The notes below the pieces were generated by a model. It had not been told where the DNA came from. It was given only the letters and a program-made list of their open reading frames with translations, and did no database searches. The position numbers and the translations under genes are program-made. This document shows, piece by piece, positions 1-6,608 of a stretch of 13,675 bases of DNA (within the stretch, counting starts at the first letter, position 1; the number at the start of each line of letters is the position of its first letter). This DNA is from Oceanospirillales bacterium (GTDB taxonomy: Bacteria; Pseudomonadota; Gammaproteobacteria; Xanthomonadales; SZUA-36): the NCBI GenBank assembly GCA_003232965.1, contig QIKG01000138.1, forward strand, positions 1 through 13,675. The letters are read 5' to 3'.

Positions 1-824
1 TTGATTTCTGCACTCGGCAGGTCTTCGGTTTTGATCAGCCGCTGGGAGCGGAACAGTTCGGGTAAGTGGGCATAATTATAAATCGACAGGCGATCCGGAC
101 CCATTGCGATAACGGTATCGAGAGTCTGGTTGAAACTGCTAACGGTTTGATGCGGCAAACCGTAAATCAAATCCACGGATATGGATTGAAAGCCCTGCTG
201 GCGCGCACGAACAATCAATGCTTCAGTTTGTTCGGGGCTTTGTATGCGGTTTACCGCTTTTTGTACAATCGGGTTAAAGTCCTGTATTCCCAGGCTCATA
301 CGGTTAAACCCAAGCTGTGCGAGAAGATCGATACGGTTTTCATCCATGCTGCGGGGATCTATTTCAATTGACCATTCGTGTCCACCGCTTTGCGGCATAT
401 TGAAATGTTCACGCAATTGGATCATTAGCCGGGTCAGTTGCGCATCGCTTAGATAAGTCGGCGTACCGCCGCCAAAGTGCAGCTGTACAACATCACGGTC
501 ATGGTCAAATAGTTCTGCCTGCAACTCGATTTCTCGGTAAAGTGCGCGCAGATATGGGATCGCCTGCTCCGGGTGTTGAGTGACTCTTTTGTTGCAACCA
601 CAGTAGTAACAAAGCTCATGGCAGAATGGAATATGCACATATAGTGACAACGAACGGGGGATCAGCTCTTCATTACTGAGCTGAACCTGTTGCCGGTAAG
701 CGGCTGCATTAAAGCTGTCAGAAAACTGAACTGCGGTAGGGTAGGAGGTATAACGAGGGCCCTGTTTGTCGTATTTCTGAATCAGGCCCGCATCAAAATT
801 AGTTGTTTCAAGTGCTGTGTTCAT
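1..824 (-). CDS. hemN: Oxygen-independent coproporphyrinogen III oxidase HemN (3' end beyond window)
   Basis: Radical-SAM enzyme that converts coproporphyrinogen III to protoporphyrinogen IX without oxygen, in cytoplasmic heme synthesis. The frame stays open from the ATG at 824 to the left edge (274 codons). The protein starts MNTALETTNFDAG and contains YTSYPTA at about residues 25-31. The radical-SAM cluster motif is CHELCYYCGC, with Cys68, Cys72, Cys75 and the extra Cys77 typical of HemN. LHFGGGTPTYLS and SIEIDPRSMDENRI follow, then LGFNRMSLGIQDFNPIVQKAVNR and VDLIYGLPHQT, all family hallmarks. The full protein should be about 455-460 residues, so roughly the C-terminal 180 are outside the window. 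A GGAAA ribosome site precedes the ATG. An FNR/ANR box lies 65 bases upstream, which fits induction at low oxygen. Identity is near certain. Confidence 0.97.
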   Translation of the reverse strand, partial: MNTALETTNFDAGLIQKYDKQGPRYTSYPTAVQFSDSFNAAAYRQQVQLSNEELIPRSLSLYVHIPFCHELCYYCGCNKRVTQHPEQAIPYLRALYREIELQAELFDHDRDVVQLHFGGGTPTYLSDAQLTRLMIQLREHFNMPQSGGHEWSIEIDPRSMDENRIDLLAQLGFNRMSLGIQDFNPIVQKAVNRIQSPEQTEALIVRARQQGFQSISVDLIYGLPHQTVSSFNQTLDTVIAMGPDRLSIYNYAHLPELFRSQRLIKTEDLPSAEI

Positions 825-853
825 AGTTTCCAATAATTAGATGAATGACTCAG

Positions 854-902
854 GCTGAAGAATATAGCGCTTAAATGGGTGTTACCACTTGATAAAGATC
901 AA
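854..902 (-). promoter_or_regulatory. FNR/ANR-dependent class II promoter of hemN
   Basis: Positions 889-902 read TTGATAAAGATCAA, a perfect match to the FNR/ANR consensus TTGATNNNNATCAA, centred at 895.5. On the minus strand a -10 element TATATT lies at 866-861, giving a predicted start near 854. The box centre then sits at -41.5, the classical class II FNR activation position. A longer dyad, CCACTT at 885-890 and AAGTGG at 906-911, embraces the box. Anaerobic control of hemN by FNR-type regulators is established in pseudomonads and relatives; the binding here is inferred. Confidence 0.85.
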
Positions 903-936
903 TTTAAGTGGAGCTTGATGAAATACTGACCCAGAT

Positions 937-1072
937 CATGTTGCTGGCATCTTTATATGCGTAAAATCACTGTCACTGGAACAGATGACCAATGTTTTGG
1001 TGTTGAATCTCATCTTGAGACTCTCCGTTACGGGATATTCAACCGAAGCTGGCAACGGCTTCGGTTTTTTTT
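937..1072 (+). ncRNA. Candidate small RNA divergent from hemN, ending in an intrinsic terminator
   Basis: This plus-strand stretch has no convincing protein but is dense in RNA structure. Hairpins include CCAA/TTGG at 989-1000 and an outer stem TTGAAT (1003-1008) with ATTCAA (1037-1042). That stem encloses CTCA/TGAG (1009-1019) and CCG/CGG (1025-1033), giving a three-way-junction-like fold, directly followed by the terminator at 1043-1072. No plus-strand gene lies upstream that could need this terminator. The 5' end is uncertain. If the FNR/ANR box at 889-902 acts at -41.5 in this direction the RNA would start near 937 (weak -10 TACTGA at 924-929). A TTATAT at 953-958 would instead give a start near 965, with the box at about -70. 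I do not recognise the family. Confidence 0.5.
1041..1072 (+). terminator. Rho-independent terminator, plus strand
   Basis: CCGAAGC (1043-1049) pairs with GCTTCGG (1058-1064) around an 8-base loop and is followed by eight Ts (1065-1072). Read on the minus strand the hairpin is followed by TTGAATATC, so it is not a good terminator for queD. It therefore points to a plus-strand transcript that begins between hemN and here. Confidence 0.85.
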
Positions 1073-1153
1073 GGTGCGCAGCCAACACCCCGCTCATCAT
1101 ACCCCCTGCACCCTACACTGCACGCGTTATCCCCCGCACCCACACTCCGTTCG

Positions 1154-1180
1154 GTCATTCCCGCGTAGGCGGGAACCCAG
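1154..1180. repeat. REP-like palindrome
   Basis: The perfect stem TTCCCGC (1158-1164) / GCGGGAA (1169-1175), with loop GTAG and flanks GTCA and CCCAGC, has the form of the widespread CATTCCCGCG...GCGGGAA REP-like dispersed repeat. It lies between the candidate sRNA terminator and the end of queD. The preceding 1080-1150 is C-rich with no gene. It could act as a mild 3' stabiliser for the hemL-queD transcript. No mobilising RAYT transposase gene is in the window. Confidence 0.7.
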
Positions 1181-1196
1181 CTTTTGGATTTAAGAC

Positions 1197-1553
1197 TCAC
1201 TCCCCCCGATAAACACAGCCTGCATTACAGGTTTCCTGCACAATTACTTTGCTGACATTCGGCAGCACCGGTTGTAATTCCTGCCAGATCCAGCGAGCGA
1301 GATTCTCAGAGCTTGGATTTTCCAAGCCTTCAATCTCGTTCAAATAATTATGATCAAGCCGGTCGTACAATGGCTGAAACGCCTGTTTTAGTTCGGCAAA
1401 ATCCATTACCCAACCACTTTGTTCACCCACTTCACCGGCAACATGCACTTCTATCCGGAAAGAATGCCCGTGCAGACGCGCGCATTTATGCCCTGCTGGT
1501 ACATTCGGCAAGTGATGAGCGGCTTCTACCTGAAATACTCTGAAAATCTCCAT
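1197..1553 (-). CDS. queD: 6-carboxy-5,6,7,8-tetrahydropterin synthase QueD
   Basis: QueD turns 7,8-dihydroneopterin triphosphate into 6-carboxy-tetrahydropterin, an early step toward preQ0 and queuosine in tRNA. The 118-residue protein closely follows the E. coli family pattern. EAAHHLP gives zinc ligand His13, and GHKCARLHGHSF gives catalytic Cys24 and zinc ligands His28 and His30. GWVMDFAELK, LDHNYLN, LENPSSENLA and the C-terminal ETCNAGCVYRGE follow. I place the start at the ATG at 1553, not at an ATG six codons further upstream: it gives the usual family length, overlaps the hemL stop as TAATG, and has GGGAG at the proper distance. The one-base overlap implies translational coupling with hemL. 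The TGA stop is at 1199-1197. No queE, queC or queF gene is visible nearby. Confidence 0.96.
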   Translation of the reverse strand: MEIFRVFQVEAAHHLPNVPAGHKCARLHGHSFRIEVHVAGEVGEQSGWVMDFAELKQAFQPLYDRLDHNYLNEIEGLENPSSENLARWIWQELQPVLPNVSKVIVQETCNAGCVYRGE

Positions 1554-2830
1554 TACAACTCCCGAAAACAAGCAGCCGCAGCCGCGATAGTTTCATCAAT
1601 TAATCGATTGCTATGCGCTTGTGACATAAACCCGGCCTCATAGGCGGAGGGCGCAAGATAAACCCCGCGCTCCAGCATGCCGTGGAAAAATTGCTTAAAA
1701 CGCTCGATATTACAAGCGGTGGCCTGCTCAAAATTGGTGACTTCATCAAGCTCAGTAAAGAACACACCAAACATACCGCCAACTTGGGTGGTAGCCAGTG
1801 GAATTCCTGCCTCATCCGCGGCGGCTTTAAGCCCTTTCAATAAACGGGTGGTTTTGTCTTCAAGCTCGGCATAAAACCCGGGCTGGCTGATGATTTCCAA
1901 GTTCGCCAAGCCAGCAGCCATCGCTACTGGATTGCCGGAAAGCGTACCTGCTTGATAAACAGGGCCGGAGGGGGCAATCATCTGCATATATTTATGTTTG
2001 CCACCAAATGCACCAACTGGCATGCCGGCGCCAATCACTTTGCCGAAGGTAGATAGGTCGGGGGTGATATTAAAGCGTTCCTGCGCGCCACCCAGAGCCA
2101 CCCGGAAACCGGTCATGACTTCATCGAATACCAGCAAGCTCTCATGGGTGTCGCAAAGCTCACGCAGGGCTTCCAGAAAACCCGGCTGTGGAGGAATACA
2201 ATTCATATTGCCTGCTACTGGCTCCACAAAAATAGCCGCAATGGTGTCACCTTCAGCCGCCATGAATTCACGAATGGCTGTTTCATCGTTGTATGGCAGG
2301 GTCACAGTGAGGTCAGCCAGGCATTTTGGCACCCCGGGGGATGTCGGTATGCCCAGAGTTAGCGCACCAGAACCGGCTTTAACCAGAAAGCTGTCGGCAT
2401 GGCCGTGGTAGCAGCCTTCGAATTTGATAAACCGATCGCGCTTGGTAGCGGCCCGGGCCAGTCGCAGCGCACTCATGGTGGCCTCAGTACCGGAATTAAC
2501 CATGCGCACCATGTCCATCGCCGGAATCAAAGCACAAATCTTTTCAGCCATGCTCACCTCCGCCGCGGCGGGCGCACCAAAACTGAGGCCTTTAGCCGCT
2601 GCGATTTGTACGGCTGCGAGAATATCAGGGTGAGAATGTCCAGCAATCATCGGCCCCCAGGAACCCACATAATCTATATATCCCTTGCCGTCGACATCAT
2701 AAAGATGTGCGCCTTCAGCACGCTCAAAAAATACCGGGGTACCACCAACACCATTAAAAGCGCGAACTGGCGAGTTAACCCCGCCCGGTATATGGCGCTT
2801 GGCGCGGGCAAATAATTCGTTACTGTGCAT
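1553..2830 (-). CDS. hemL: Glutamate-1-semialdehyde 2,1-aminomutase HemL
   Basis: PLP enzyme of the C5 heme pathway that converts glutamate-1-semialdehyde to 5-aminolevulinate in the cytoplasm. At 425 residues it has the normal length. It starts MHSNELFARAKRHIPGGVNSPVR. The class III aminotransferase core is intact: NSGTEATMSALRLAR (112-126), YHGHADSF (141-148), VFDEVMTGFR (234-243), and TFGKVIGAGMPVGAFGG with the Schiff-base Lys264. YQAGTLSGNP follows. It is the first gene of a hemL-queD transcription unit and shares one base with queD. It is divergent from the rubredoxin gene with a 139-base gap that must hold both promoters. AGGA about nine bases before the ATG is the likely ribosome site. 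Together with hemN this makes the left part a heme-synthesis neighbourhood. Confidence 0.97.
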   Translation of the reverse strand: MHSNELFARAKRHIPGGVNSPVRAFNGVGGTPVFFERAEGAHLYDVDGKGYIDYVGSWGPMIAGHSHPDILAAVQIAAAKGLSFGAPAAAEVSMAEKICALIPAMDMVRMVNSGTEATMSALRLARAATKRDRFIKFEGCYHGHADSFLVKAGSGALTLGIPTSPGVPKCLADLTVTLPYNDETAIREFMAAEGDTIAAIFVEPVAGNMNCIPPQPGFLEALRELCDTHESLLVFDEVMTGFRVALGGAQERFNITPDLSTFGKVIGAGMPVGAFGGKHKYMQMIAPSGPVYQAGTLSGNPVAMAAGLANLEIISQPGFYAELEDKTTRLLKGLKAAADEAGIPLATTQVGGMFGVFFTELDEVTNFEQATACNIERFKQFFHGMLERGVYLAPSAYEAGFMSQAHSNRLIDETIAAAAACFREL

Positions 2831-2969
2831 TTTGTTAAATCCTATTGAAAACAGCGTATATTTTACCGCTTCCGAGCGGATTCTGGGCAGAAACCTATCA
2901 GGGCTTGTGATTTAGTATTTAGTCCCGATATTAAGTCGCAACGGTGGCATAGATGCTAGCAACAGAATA

Positions 2970-3173
2970 ATGGATACTAAAGTGAGTGAAGAAACCAACA
3001 ACAACGAATATAAAATCTGGGTTTGCATCGTCTGCGGCTGGATTTACAACGAAGAAAAAGGCGACCCCGACGAAGGCCTAGCCCCCGGCACCCGCTGGGA
3101 GGATGTTCCCGTATGGTGGGTGTGTCCAGAATGTGGTGTAGGCAAAGAAGACTTTGAGATGGAAGAGCTCTAA
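2970..3173 (+). CDS. Rubredoxin
   Basis: Small cytoplasmic iron-sulfur electron carrier with one Fe bound by four cysteines. The 67-residue protein shows CIVCGW (Cys19, Cys22) and CPECGV (Cys52, Cys55). Between them are the rubredoxin-typical IYNEEKGDPDEGLAPGTRWEDVP and an aromatic pair just before the second cysteine pair. A polar stretch of about 13 residues precedes the core, slightly longer than minimal rubredoxins. The ATG at 2970 has a poor ribosome site; GTG at 2982 is a possible shorter start. The partner is unknown: no rubredoxin reductase, alkane hydroxylase or rubrerythrin gene is in the window. It is divergent from hemL and convergent with ubiA. The symbol rubA is often used but the subtype cannot be assigned here. 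Confidence 0.93.
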   Translation: MDTKVSEETNNNEYKIWVCIVCGWIYNEEKGDPDEGLAPGTRWEDVPVWWVCPECGVGKEDFEMEEL

Positions 3174-3182
3174 TCACCGGTA

Positions 3183-3273
3183 GCGTGGGCATTTATGCCC
3201 ACGCGTAAAAGCTTGGTAAGCCGTAGCGGTGACAAGGGCTCATAGTTTGCCGCGTGGGCATAAATGCCCACCC
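3183..3273. repeat. Inverted pair of REP-like palindromes (BIME-like), possible bidirectional terminator
   Basis: Copy 1 has stem GCGTGGGCAT (3183-3192) / ATGCCCACGC (3195-3204). Copy 2 has stem GTGGGCAT (3254-3261) / ATGCCCAC (3264-3271). With flanks, copy 2 reversed reads GGTAGGGTGGGCATTTATG and matches copy 1 GGTAGCGTGGGCATTTATG apart from one base, so the two face each other. They sit between the 3' ends of the rubredoxin gene and ubiA. The ubiA stop codon (TAG, 3275-3273) lies inside the conserved flank of copy 2. The hairpins could stop or protect both convergent transcripts; there are no long T runs. Confidence 0.75.
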
Positions 3274-4172
3274 TACCTGGCATGTATAAGGTAACTGCCC
3301 ACAATCCCCGCGAAAACCACCAATCCAACATAATTATTATTCAAAAACGCCCAAAAATAATCGACAGTTTTGCGACTACGACAGCGAGTTAACTGCCTGA
3401 GCATTAACAATCCCGCAATAACCAGCCCGCTGTAATAAAGTGTTCCTGTACCAATAAGAATCCCCACCTTCACCAAAAGCCCCAAAAACACCACCGCCAA
3501 CACGCTCAAAATCAACAAATCAAAGCGCCCGAATAAAATCGCTGTTGATTTAACCCCGATTTTTAGGTCATCCTCGCGGTCCGCCATCGCATATAGCGTA
3601 TCGTAATACACGGTCCATACTAGATTCGCCGCCAACAGCCACCAGGCAACAACCGGTACTTGATTCTGTTCCGCAGCAAAGGCCATAATCATGCCCCAGG
3701 AGAAGGCAAGACCTAAAACAAACTGCGGCAGATGAGTAAAGCGTTTAAAAAAGGGATAGCTAGCGGCCAGCGCCAGGGCGATAAATGCCAGTTTAATCGT
3801 CAATGTATTAGTCAATAGCACCAGCCCGAAAGCCAGCAGCATAAGCACAACAAACCCAAACAATGCATGCCGTGGCTTAATCTCACCAGCCGCCAACGGT
3901 CGCCCGCTAGTGCGTTCAACATGACCATCAAAATCTCGATCGGCATAATCATTAATAATACAGCCGCCGGCACGGGTAAGCGTTACCCCTAAGACAAAAA
4001 TTATCAGGTTTTTCAGGTTCGGTCCGCCATCCCCGGCAATCCACAAAGCCCACAGGGTAGGCCAGAGCAACAATAAAATACCGATAGGTTTATCAAAGCG
4101 CATCAGCCGCCACCAGCTGGATAATATGCTGCGTGGATCAGATTTATGGTTGAGGTTTGTTCGCATTTCCAT
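3273..4172 (-). CDS. ubiA: 4-hydroxybenzoate polyprenyltransferase UbiA
   Basis: Inner-membrane prenyltransferase that attaches the polyprenyl chain to 4-hydroxybenzoate in ubiquinone synthesis. The 299-residue length is slightly above the usual 285-295. The first Asp-rich motif is NDYADRDFD (74-82), followed by GHVERTSGRPLAAGEI. The second is DTLYAMADREDD (191-202). Several hydrophobic helices are evident, for example at about 30-46, 55-68, 105-120, 125-140 and 150-166. The start at 4172 is followed by a second Met at residue 3, so the true start may be either. The gene stands alone; no ubiC chorismate lyase is adjacent. Its promoter must lie in 4173-4250; TTGTAA and a TACTAC spaced by 17 bases on the minus strand are a weak candidate. 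The stop codon lies inside a REP-like element. Identity is firm. Confidence 0.96.
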   Translation of the reverse strand: MEMRTNLNHKSDPRSILSSWWRLMRFDKPIGILLLLWPTLWALWIAGDGGPNLKNLIIFVLGVTLTRAGGCIINDYADRDFDGHVERTSGRPLAAGEIKPRHALFGFVVLMLLAFGLVLLTNTLTIKLAFIALALAASYPFFKRFTHLPQFVLGLAFSWGMIMAFAAEQNQVPVVAWWLLAANLVWTVYYDTLYAMADREDDLKIGVKSTAILFGRFDLLILSVLAVVFLGLLVKVGILIGTGTLYYSGLVIAGLLMLRQLTRCRSRKTVDYFWAFLNNNYVGLVVFAGIVGSYLIHAR

Positions 4173-4246
4173 ATTTTGACCGGATCGTAATGGAATGCAA
4201 GTAGTATCCTACCCTTTAGCCATTTACAATGATGTTTTATATCTGA

Positions 4247-4502
4247 GTGAAAAAGTTCACAGGAACTTATCTTGGCAAAGCCCCCATAACAATCGCAGTG
4301 CGCTCTTTCAATCAGGGCCAGTACCTCAATGCAGCACTGGAATCAATATTCCAGCAAAACCTGCCGGTTAAGGTATTTTGTTCTGGATGGCGGTTCAACA
4401 GATGGTTCATTAGACATCATTAAGAAGTGGGAGCCAAAATTAGCCGGCTGGCGAAGTCATCCTGATGGTTTATCCAATCTGCTTCAGTCGCTGGAACGGT
4501 AA
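4247..4502 (+). pseudogene. Frameshifted, truncated family-2 glycosyltransferase remnant
   Basis: The frame from 4247 encodes ...APITIAVRSFNQGQYLNAALESIFQQNLPVKVF, the start of a GT2 (GT-A) fold. It then breaks at the T run 4376-4379. From 4380 the next frame continues VLDGGSTDGSLDIIKKWEPKLAGWRSHPDG, the nucleotide-binding DGGSTDGS segment, and stops at 4500-4502 after LSNLLQSLER. Removing one T from TTTT would join the two parts cleanly (VKVF-VLDGG), so this is a single-base insertion. The rest of the catalytic domain (expected WLNSDD region) is missing, so the gene is also truncated. Only a GTG at 4247 offers a start, with no clear ribosome site. It marks the left border of the glycosyltransferase/sulfotransferase cluster and shows past gene turnover there. 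Sequence 4503-4568 shows nothing recognisable. Confidence 0.85.
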
Positions 4503-4568
4503 TCCCCCCATTATTAACCTATTGCAATATCGGTAACTGTCAGATCAAGTCTGAACTACTACAAGTAA

Positions 4569-5516
4569 TTAATTAACTTTCTCAATAATTTTGTTCCACC
4601 AATAATCAAGAGACAGCCTCTCCAGTGTTTGACTTCTCAATTCTGGGTCCTCATAGTACGGTGAAAGCTCATATATCCACTGCAACAATTTGTCTTTTGA
4701 TAAACAATCTTTATTCCATTCATCTACAAATGCAACGGGAAGGTTCGAATAAGCATCATCGAGAGTTGAGGATTTGATGATAGGTATTGAGCCGTTGATA
4801 ATGCATAGCCATGCTTTAGGCGAAGGATCTAAGCCGCCACCTTGAACACATAGGGTGAATGGATGTTTACGAACCAGATGTCGAAAGTCCATTTCAGAAA
4901 TTTCATCTGTTAAGATGGTTGAGATTTTAGGTAATTGGTTGCTACACAATTTTGTGACCTTTCGTCGCACCTCCCATTGTTTGCCACCTCTGACCCGATG
5001 CGCGCACAGCATTTTTAATGACCTGTCTTTGATTAGAGTTTCCGGTGTTTGTGTCATAACCGTCGATAAATAGCCTTTCATGCACACATAACCAACGGGC
5101 AAGGTAGACATTTTTGCTCTGTTCTCATCTTTATTTTCTACAAACCAGTGAATGACTCGATCATCATTTAGAATTTTAGTAATTAATGATTTTTCTGCGG
5201 AGTTAAAGGCCCGCCATCTTTTATCTGTCTGATTAGGGATAGTTATGTCTTCGGAACCGGTTATAAGTATAAATTTACCATGTATTTTGGGTAGTATTTC
5301 TTCGTAAAAGCAAGGAATAGCGTGAAAAGCTGACCTTAATGAAAGAAAAACCGTGCGTGGCTGACATGATATGTCACCTCGAAGGGAAATGGTTCTCTGG
5401 TTACTGTCGGTCATGACAGCCCAATCACAACGAGCTGCAATTCCTGACAAGCGATAAGCTGATGCGCCACTCCCTTTGGGGAAAAGGCGAGTATTATGGA
5501 GGTTTATTATTTGCAT
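4569..5516 (-). CDS. Exostosin-like (GT47-like) glycosyltransferase, putative
   Basis: A 315-residue protein with no signal peptide or membrane helix. The C-terminal half carries a GT-B-style nucleotide-sugar site like that of bacterial exostosin-type proteins: FTLCVQGGGLDPSPKAWLCII (220-240), then NGSIPIIKSSTLDDAYSNLP (241-260) and VAFVDEW (261-267). In this family the pattern G-x-G-x-D...G-x-I-P-I-x...LPV-x-x-V-D-x-W is usual. The Asp in GGGLDPS and the small residues of NGSIPII are kept. The N-terminal half contains LITGSEDITIPNQTD (84-98), probably part of the acceptor-side domain. It likely adds a sugar to a surface glycan; donor and acceptor are unknown. Gene orientation is opposite to the adjacent pseudogene. 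It has its own promoter candidate (TATAAT at 5599-5594). The ribosome site is weak. Family assignment is from motif memory. Confidence 0.7.
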   Translation of the reverse strand: MQIINLHNTRLFPKGSGASAYRLSGIAARCDWAVMTDSNQRTISLRGDISCQPRTVFLSLRSAFHAIPCFYEEILPKIHGKFILITGSEDITIPNQTDKRWRAFNSAEKSLITKILNDDRVIHWFVENKDENRAKMSTLPVGYVCMKGYLSTVMTQTPETLIKDRSLKMLCAHRVRGGKQWEVRRKVTKLCSNQLPKISTILTDEISEMDFRHLVRKHPFTLCVQGGGLDPSPKAWLCIINGSIPIIKSSTLDDAYSNLPVAFVDEWNKDCLSKDKLLQWIYELSPYYEDPELRSQTLERLSLDYWWNKIIEKVN

Positions 5517-5593
5517 AAACTTTTGAGCGGTTTATTTATTTCATCACTCACAACATAGACCTTATTGAATATATAAGTTTTCTTGCCAAGCAT

Positions 5594-5622
5594 ATTATAC
5601 TAAAGCAGTGCAACCATGCGCA
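5594..5622 (-). promoter_or_regulatory. Putative sigma-70 promoter of the GT47-like gene
   Basis: On the minus strand a perfect TATAAT -10 occupies 5599-5594. A TGCGCA (3 of 6 to TTGACA) lies 17 bases upstream at 5622-5617. The start would be near 5587, giving a leader of about 70 bases before the ATG at 5516. The -10 is strong, the -35 weak. Confidence 0.4.
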
Positions 5623-5651
5623 TAGACAAAAAAGTACAACACGCTGTTAAA

Positions 5652-5701
5652 TTGCACTAAAGATTGACCTATCATTTGCATTTAAAGTTGACCCAGTCAT
5701 T
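5652..5701. repeat. Imperfect tandem direct repeat, two 25-26 bp units
   Basis: Unit 1 (5652-5676) and unit 2 (5676-5701) share the pattern TTGCA..TAAAG.TTGACC...TCATT with only small indels and substitutions. The AAAGTTGACCC-type core recalls the repeated ends of IS21-family elements, but no transposase (istA/istB-like) or second end is visible. It could equally be a pair of regulator sites in the gap between two glycosyltransferase genes. Confidence 0.45.
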
Positions 5702-5792
5702 TAGGTCATATTATGGTTTATTTCTCTAATAGTTGCTGATTTTTCTACTTATATTTAGTTGAATTTTTAAATCGAAAGCTATCGTTCGCAGT

Positions 5793-6608
5793 CTATAACT
5801 CGTAGTTATAACCAATTTTTTTAGCATTGAGAATGTTTTGAACCCATAGATCGCTCTTGGCCTCGGCTCTCCAAGATCGGTCTCTACCAATGTGGAAGGT
5901 TTCATGTAATTCTCTAAACACATGAAATTTTGTGGCGTTCTTTTCCAACTCATGTTTCAGCAGCCTTCCCCAAGGAGGAAGCCCTATGAACATGCCCTGT
6001 ATATTGATCTGTGCTAATAATTTTCGATGAAAAATAAAACAGTCATTACCGGGGTGGGTTCGGCCATTTTGTTGATAAATAAGCTCCAAATCTTCGGCAG
6101 TTAACCGTTTATCGTTGACCACTTTCGGTAGATCGTCCCTTCGAGTTATAATGAAGGCATCGTAGCCTTCATTTATGTAGTTGTTAACAGTAGTGTAGAA
6201 ACTTGCCTTCAGGCCGATATCAGAGTTTGTGAAAACTAAATACGGTGCAGTACAATTATTATAAAGTGAAACAAGGATTTCATTTATAAAGGGTAGTTTT
6301 CTGTCTGCAATTTCAGGGTATTCCAATAACGTAGATGCCGTTAGATTAGGCAGCCTTTGAAAGTAGGTTGGAACGAATTCATCGTCTTCTGGATAGGTTG
6401 CCGCGTATAGCTCTACATTCAAATTAAATTTCGCAGCTTCATTTTTTGCCCTATTCATCGATTCAAAGGTGATGGGTTGCGCGTAATACAAATAAGACGG
6501 GTTATCTTGCTGGCATTTAAACGGATTAATAACATGAGCAATCCTCGCCGGCTCAGCAGGAAAAAAATGCTCCCTAAATTTCCGCTTGAGTGGATTTAAA
6601 AAACCCAT
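5793..6608 (-). CDS. GT-A-like glycosyltransferase of unrecognised family, hypothetical
   Basis: A 271-residue soluble protein that I cannot place in a named family. The first 20 residues are basic and proline-containing, without a cleavable signal. A Rossmann-like segment AYLVFTNSDIGL-type (APYLVFTNSDIGLKASFY, 121-138) looks like the strand-plus-DxD position of GT-A enzymes, with N-S-D as the metal site. AFIITRRDDL (151-160) follows. HPGNDCFIFHRKLL (185-198) and IGLPPWGRLLKHEL (208-221) resemble the acceptor and second catalytic regions of such enzymes. A HETFHIGRDRSW tail segment may hold a metal or phosphate-binding His. The location among glycosyltransferase and sulfotransferase genes supports a sugar-transfer role, but this is inference. 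No clear ribosome site is seen before the ATG. It is transcribed divergently from the plus-strand sulfotransferase at 7013. Confidence 0.6.
   Translation of the reverse strand: MGFLNPLKRKFREHFFPAEPARIAHVINPFKCQQDNPSYLYYAQPITFESMNRAKNEAAKFNLNVELYAATYPEDDEFVPTYFQRLPNLTASTLLEYPEIADRKLPFINEILVSLYNNCTAPYLVFTNSDIGLKASFYTTVNNYINEGYDAFIITRRDDLPKVVNDKRLTAEDLELIYQQNGRTHPGNDCFIFHRKLLAQINIQGMFIGLPPWGRLLKHELEKNATKFHVFRELHETFHIGRDRSWRAEAKSDLWVQNILNAKKIGYNYEL

Noticed and set aside
66..456. Plus-strand open frames opposite hemN
   Set aside because: The minus strand encodes an intact, unmistakable HemN throughout.
957..1193. Open frame on the plus strand with an ATG near 957
   Set aside because: It runs through the intrinsic terminator and the REP-like palindrome, has no ribosome site and shows no protein family features; better explained as a small RNA plus repeat.
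1998..2815. Several long plus-strand open frames opposite hemL
   Set aside because: They are antisense to a complete, conserved hemL and encode low-complexity proteins without motifs.
2866..2879. Hairpin CCGCT/AGCGG between hemL and the rubredoxin gene
   Set aside because: Only five pairs, no T run in either direction and located in a divergent promoter region, so it is not called as a terminator or riboswitch.
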